Assembly: GCA_964619935.1 (NCBI GenBank)
Contig: CAZUGO010000068.1
Coordinates: forward strand, 6,165-70,164
Direction: 5' to 3'
Origin: CAZUGO01 sp964619935
GTDB taxonomy: Bacteria; Planctomycetota; Phycisphaerae; UBA1845; CAIVHJ01
Length of the DNA: 64,000 bases
The position numbers were made by a program, and so were the translations under genes. The notes beneath the pieces are model-generated. The model saw only the letters and a program-made list of their open reading frames with translations. It did not search any database and was not told the DNA's origin. Below are positions 60,801 to 64,000 of this stretch, piece by piece (position 1 is the first letter of the stretch; each line of letters opens with the position of its first letter).

Positions 60801-63800
60801 CCCGGGTCACTTCAACATCCAGACCGCGTTCGAGTACGACGGCACCGACAATCTCGCCAGCGCCATCCTGCCCAACGGCCAGGAGGTGGCCTTCGGATAC
60901 GATTCGGCCAATCGCTTGGCGACCGCCAGCGACGCGCTCGGCTTGATCGTGGACTACGAGTACGACGCCGGCGGTAACGTCACCCGCCGCTCCGATGCCC
61001 TGGCAGACCACGTCTGGCAGTTTGCGTTTGACCGCCTGGACCGCCTGACCCAGGTTTACGACCCGGTCATCGAGCAGCCCGACGACCGCTTCACCTTGTA
61101 CGACTACGACGCCGTGGGCAACCGCACGATGAGGGTCAACCGCAACGGCGTCAAGACCCGGTACGTCCATGACGACCTCGATCGTCTGACGTCGACGATT
61201 GCGGACTTCCTGGGCAGCGACCCCGCAACGGCCAACCACACCACATCGTACACCTACGACGGTGCCGGCGGCCTGCGCACCCTGGCGGATCACGACGGCA
61301 ACACCACGACGTACACCTACGATCCGGCCGGCCGGGTCACGCATGTGGCCTATCCGGACAATGACGCCGGCGCGGCCGGCGAGGTCACGCTGGGATACGA
61401 TGCCGCCGGCAATCTCAGCAGCCGGCTCGACCAGCAGGGGATCCTGGCCACCTACGTCATCAACGACCTCGGTCGGATGACCCAACGGCTGTACTCCACC
61501 GGGCGCTCAGAGACGTTCGAATACGACCGGGTCGGCCGCCTGGTTTCGGCGGTGAACACCGTCGCCACGCGGTCCTTCGAGTACGACACGGCCGGCCGGC
61601 TGTGCAGCAGCCATCTGGCGATCGCCGGATACACGCCGGCGCTGTTGACCACCACCTACGACTACGTGATCAGCCCGGCAGTAACCGAGCGGCGGATCAC
61701 CTATCCTGGCGGGCGCGTGGTCAGCGAGTCGTTCGACGCCCGCCTGCGCCTCGTCGGGGTCGCGACCGCCGGTTCGGGCCCGCTGGCGGAATGGACCTAC
61801 GACGGGGTCAACCGCCGCGAGTCTGCCGCCCTGGCGAACGGCATCGCCAGCACCTTTGAGTACGACCTCAACGACCGCCTCACGCGCATCCAGCACGCCA
61901 GGGACGCCGAGGATCTGGTGCACGTAGCGTACGGCTGGGATCCCATGAACCCGTCCTTCAGGCGCGACCAGGTCGACGGCGACCGCAGCGAGCTGTATAC
62001 CCACGACGCCCTGGACCGGCTGGTCGGTTTCGCCCGCGGGTCCTTGAACGCCGAAGGTACCGCGATCACGCTGCCGACGGCCGCACCGTACTTGATGCAG
62101 TCCAGGGACTGGACCCTGGATCGCCGCGGCAACTGGGCCACGACCACGTCGGTCCAGGACGGCCTGCCGCTGACCGAGACCCGCCTGTCCAACAGTGTCA
62201 ACGAGATCACGCAGCAGATCGCGGGCGGCAACCCGCCGGTCGGCCCCACGTACGACAACACCGGCAGCCTGCTCAGTGACGGCCAGCGGGACTGCGCCTA
62301 CGATGAGGAGCGCCGCCTGATCAGCGTGGTGCAATCGGGCAGCAGCGCCCCCCTCCTGGATGTCGCCTACGACGCCCTGGGCCACCGGGTGTCCTCGCGC
62401 ACGCTGGGGACCGAGGTCCGGGTCCACGTTCACGGCGCCGGGGATACCTTGCTGGAGGAGTACGACCAGGCCGGCGTGCTCCAGCGGCAGTTCATCTACG
62501 GCGCGGACGCCCGGGAGCCCGTGGCCATGATCGACCGCACCGCGGCCGGGGTCCAACCGCCCGGAGCGGATGAAGTCTTCTTCTACCTCCAGGACCTTCG
62601 CCGCAGCGTGGTGGCCTTGACGGATGAACAGGGCGACATCGTCGAGCGCTACGCGTACGAGCCCTACGGGTCCACGCACATCACGCTGCCCGGTGTGTCC
62701 GAGCCGCTCCTGGAATCCACCGTCGGCAACCCGCTGATGTGGACGGCCCAGCGCTACGACGCCGCCGCTCGGCTGTACCACTTCCACTTCCGCAGTTACA
62801 GCCCGGATCACGGTCGCTGGCTGCAACGCGACCCCATCGGCTACGCCGGCGGCAGCGTCTCGCTCTACGAGTACGTCGGCTCCTCCGCCATCGGATCATA
62901 CGATCCGCTGGGACTGTCGCCGGACAACTCGGTCGACCAGGGCGGCGGTGGCGGCGGCAGTGGTGGCGGCGGCGGTGGCGGAAGCCCAGGTGGCGGCACC
63001 GTGGGCAACCCGGATGACGGCGACCATGGCGACGACGGCGGTGAGGACGGTGACGACGATGATGATGGGTCGGAGGGCGATGAGGACGGTGAGGAAGGCG
63101 AGCCGCAGAGTGTTGCCCAGCAGCTCGAGGATGCCATCGCAGCCATCGAGACGATGATCCAAGAAGAACAGGATAACGGCCTCGGTGCGAACATTGGCCT
63201 CATCAACGAACTCATAAACTTGAAAGCGAAACTGGGAATCATGCGGCGGCTCGTCGGCGACAACGCTAACCCTGATGACGCCGGCGGCTCCGCTGCGTAC
63301 GACCGGATTGAGGAACTCCAGCGGGCCCTGCGCCGCATCCACTCCGGGGCGGGGGTGGCGCTCATTGTCGGAGACGTGGTCATCGCCATCGGCGGCGTGG
63401 CCATCGGCATCTTCATCCCGGGGCCTGACGAGCTGTTGGTCATTGGCTCGATGATGAAGGCGGTGCGCGGGGCCCGGCTGGGCACGGTTCCGCTCAAGGT
63501 GCTCAAACGCTACTGTTTTGTCGCCGGGACGCTCGTGGTCCTGGCGGACGGCACGCCGGTGCCCATCGAGCAGATCGCGGTCGGCGATGCCGTGCAGTGC
63601 GCCCCCGACCCGGAGCATGACGCGGCCGCCGCGTCGTGTGTGGTCACCCGGCAGATCCGTCGCACCACGCGGGCCGTGGTCGACCTGGTCATTGTCTCTG
63701 CGGACGGCACCCTGGACCGCGTGACCACCACCGCCGAGCACCCCATTTACGTCCCGGGACTCGGCCGCTACGTCCCTGCCCTCGAGGTCCAGCGCACGCC

Positions 63801-64000
63801 GGAGATCCAATGGAGCGACGGGTCGGCCGCCTTCGTGCGGTCGGTGACCTACCGCCACGAGACGGTACCGGTCTACAACCTGGAGGTCGACAGCGCCCAT
63901 AATTACTTCGTCCACCTCCCCGCCGCCGCCACCCGCCTGCTGGTGCACAACGGAGACTGCGGCAAAGTCTCCTACCGCCAGTTCATGCGGCGAGGGGCAG
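57883..64000 (+). CDS. Giant exported RHS/YD-repeat protein with dockerin, Cys-rich and HINT domains, 3' end outside window
   Basis: At least 2039 residues, one open frame to the window edge. ATG 57883 follows GAGGAGGA and begins with a signal-like segment (LSLAGWSCAAVCLLLPA). Two dockerin-like repeats come early (about 94-152: DFNGDGDVDASDLAQFLGNWG, DLTGDCVVNPADLAVLLAAF), then a Cys-rich stretch to about 225. RHS/YD repeats (EYDAMGNR, YDAAGNL types) fill about 230-1665 and close with the RHS core motif (RSYSPDHGRWLQRDPIGYAG, then YDPLGL). A Gly/Asp linker and helical part lead to a HINT protease-like domain (about 1878-2023) with CFVAGTLVVLADG, TTAEHPIYV and a C-terminal VHN. HINT usually releases a toxin tip, which would lie past the window. 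Confidence 0.9.
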   Translation, partial: MREQIKRLSLAGWSCAAVCLLLPAEWPAGAAAIVPGPSMPRHLIPDQAAGPIPSGDFSVLEPPSAALASSAAADTWPVGTDKSPSPGHPHPAGIPECPADFNGDGDVDASDLAQFLGNWGVCVNCNLCPWDLTGDCVVNPADLAVLLAAFICCDPCAPGCPNHCNTEICPIDCTDDECPYFCDPRLCRLNTCLEACGGVPCQCEPCGCDSMCCDDPCCGDPDCPYDDDPFDHSAVGNIHLQVPILKRIAARDAGLRLHFEYNSIHHIRDSGYGYGWTHNHNLYAEEMPLDGGIGLQVVVYDSSGRRNAYLRLPDGSFVTPPGRQGTLEWVQDHYELNFWSGNRWVFSPTAGAGGRFYVEQVLSREGRQTSLEYNGLGGRLSRITDPWGAVVALGYVQDGSNLTLTITHPDSAQTTIVYEDDLLTSVTDPEGHVRSFQYDELADRISKDTRKNGTWFTFVFDFGLRETWDSAGNLVRRITAANFPDTFGHGFDPGPGMIVDGDGRTWPFERDAKGRIISQSTPLVEDLPALTVYGPDGTPDADYVVQRIDPLGFSESFEHDAYGNLTREFDKEGNQTVREFNDPNWPKALTRLIEPDQDEWAYTYDPLKGHRLTVTDPQIEAPSDRIVTFAYSYFDEDQVPGRLALRTVTDRNGHSALVQYDEQGQMIRTVLDPGGLDLVVEFSEHDAMGRAGRMIEHRAPGDAVVTTFEYDAMGRRTRAIVDPQGLELTTVYAYDGSGHLLSVSNPRQVVTQYEYDERNRLTRRFEDFGGVDQAVTEFEYDHRNNLTLQRDANDRVTTFEYNDRSQLVLSIDAEGYRTVYEPDARGDLLAVRRHLEPGEGGPQQALAFANDALGRRISRTAAPGELDLVSLTEYTHAGDSAQLDPATPGSPLPHKITDPRGGVLYLHYDARDRIIKSVRKHGDTADNGGDADDAVLTFEYDAMGNRTAVVNPAGERQEWAYDAADRVTQRTVDPGHFNIQTAFEYDGTDNLASAILPNGQEVAFGYDSANRLATASDALGLIVDYEYDAGGNVTRRSDALADHVWQFAFDRLDRLTQVYDPVIEQPDDRFTLYDYDAVGNRTMRVNRNGVKTRYVHDDLDRLTSTIADFLGSDPATANHTTSYTYDGAGGLRTLADHDGNTTTYTYDPAGRVTHVAYPDNDAGAAGEVTLGYDAAGNLSSRLDQQGILATYVINDLGRMTQRLYSTGRSETFEYDRVGRLVSAVNTVATRSFEYDTAGRLCSSHLAIAGYTPALLTTTYDYVISPAVTERRITYPGGRVVSESFDARLRLVGVATAGSGPLAEWTYDGVNRRESAALANGIASTFEYDLNDRLTRIQHARDAEDLVHVAYGWDPMNPSFRRDQVDGDRSELYTHDALDRLVGFARGSLNAEGTAITLPTAAPYLMQSRDWTLDRRGNWATTTSVQDGLPLTETRLSNSVNEITQQIAGGNPPVGPTYDNTGSLLSDGQRDCAYDEERRLISVVQSGSSAPLLDVAYDALGHRVSSRTLGTEVRVHVHGAGDTLLEEYDQAGVLQRQFIYGADAREPVAMIDRTAAGVQPPGADEVFFYLQDLRRSVVALTDEQGDIVERYAYEPYGSTHITLPGVSEPLLESTVGNPLMWTAQRYDAAARLYHFHFRSYSPDHGRWLQRDPIGYAGGSVSLYEYVGSSAIGSYDPLGLSPDNSVDQGGGGGGSGGGGGGGSPGGGTVGNPDDGDHGDDGGEDGDDDDDGSEGDEDGEEGEPQSVAQQLEDAIAAIETMIQEEQDNGLGANIGLINELINLKAKLGIMRRLVGDNANPDDAGGSAAYDRIEELQRALRRIHSGAGVALIVGDVVIAIGGVAIGIFIPGPDELLVIGSMMKAVRGARLGTVPLKVLKRYCFVAGTLVVLADGTPVPIEQIAVGDAVQCAPDPEHDAAAASCVVTRQIRRTTRAVVDLVIVSADGTLDRVTTTAEHPIYVPGLGRYVPALEVQRTPEIQWSDGSAAFVRSVTYRHETVPVYNLEVDSAHNYFVHLPAAATRLLVHNGDCGKVSYRQFMRRGA

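Noticed and set aside
63514..63950. Self-splicing intein
   Set aside because: The Cys start, T-x-x-H and HN end also fit a HINT autoprotease, and its position after an RHS core near the protein end matches polymorphic-toxin HINT domains and not an intein within a host enzyme.

Overview
The window is GC-rich DNA from a Gram-negative bacterium, most likely a member of the Planctomycetota close to Phycisphaerae. The main evidence is the recurring GC-type dockerin-like domain (D-x-N-x-D-G ... DLALLLGAWG, often ending in Cys) on exported proteins, an ECF sigma factor divergent from a CHASE2 Ser/Thr kinase, DUF1573 and TMTC-like proteins, futalosine-route menaquinone genes, and ADP-heptose and GDP-fucose sugar genes. 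It looks like chromosome: it holds rpoD, dnaG, lepA and the RNase P RNA. No phage, plasmid, tRNA, rRNA or CRISPR locus was recognised.

Layout. 1-5.6 kb: a truncated TMTC-like membrane glycosyltransferase, homogentisate dioxygenase, and a leftward set of ECF sigma factor, unknown protein and Rrf2 regulator. 5.6-10.2 kb: a kinase with a CHASE2 sensor, two very small membrane peptides, an exported dockerin protein, and a 132-bp array of six 22-bp dyad units (array A). 10.2-16.1 kb: zinc-ribbon, ACT and HicB-like proteins, an HDOD protein, then an epimerase with gmhA and hldE for activated heptose. 16.2-24.1 kb: a His-rich membrane protein, the membrane-organising set nfeD / short nfeD / floA / Pro-rich partner, and a large thrombospondin type 3 lipoprotein. 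24.4-31.8 kb: an odd P-loop fusion protein, a BtuFDC-type ABC importer, a CAP-domain lipoprotein, an FHA-GAF-PP2C-like protein with damaged catalytic motifs, and mqnD.

31.9-44.7 kb: a DUF1573-thioredoxin protein with a strong terminator, a CsgG-like protein, lepA, a zinc-ribbon membrane protein, the dnaG-rpoD operon, a LON-domain protein, rnpB, and an amidohydrolase that may serve the same menaquinone route as MqnD. 44.8-50.4 kb: surface polysaccharide genes (GT39-like transferase, methyltransferase-GT2 fusion, fcl, gmd). 50.4-57 kb is an accessory patch: a decayed dockerin tail, a Cys-rich exported protein, fused IS4 and IS630 remnants, a hydrolase, an exported subtilase, a heme oxygenase with a small membrane protein under a Fur-like box, and a TPR protein. 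57-64 kb: array B, which matches array A unit for unit, followed by a giant exported RHS/YD-repeat protein with a C-terminal HINT domain that runs off the window.

The strongest candidate for something undescribed is the pair of collinear six-unit, 22-bp dyad arrays with a shared downstream box (9926-10083 and 57399-57556). Other unusual points are the lack of any canonical start codon for dnaG, two sensor or signalling enzymes with altered catalytic residues, and the tiny-peptide locus near 8.1 kb. All identifications were made by reading motifs; no database search was run.
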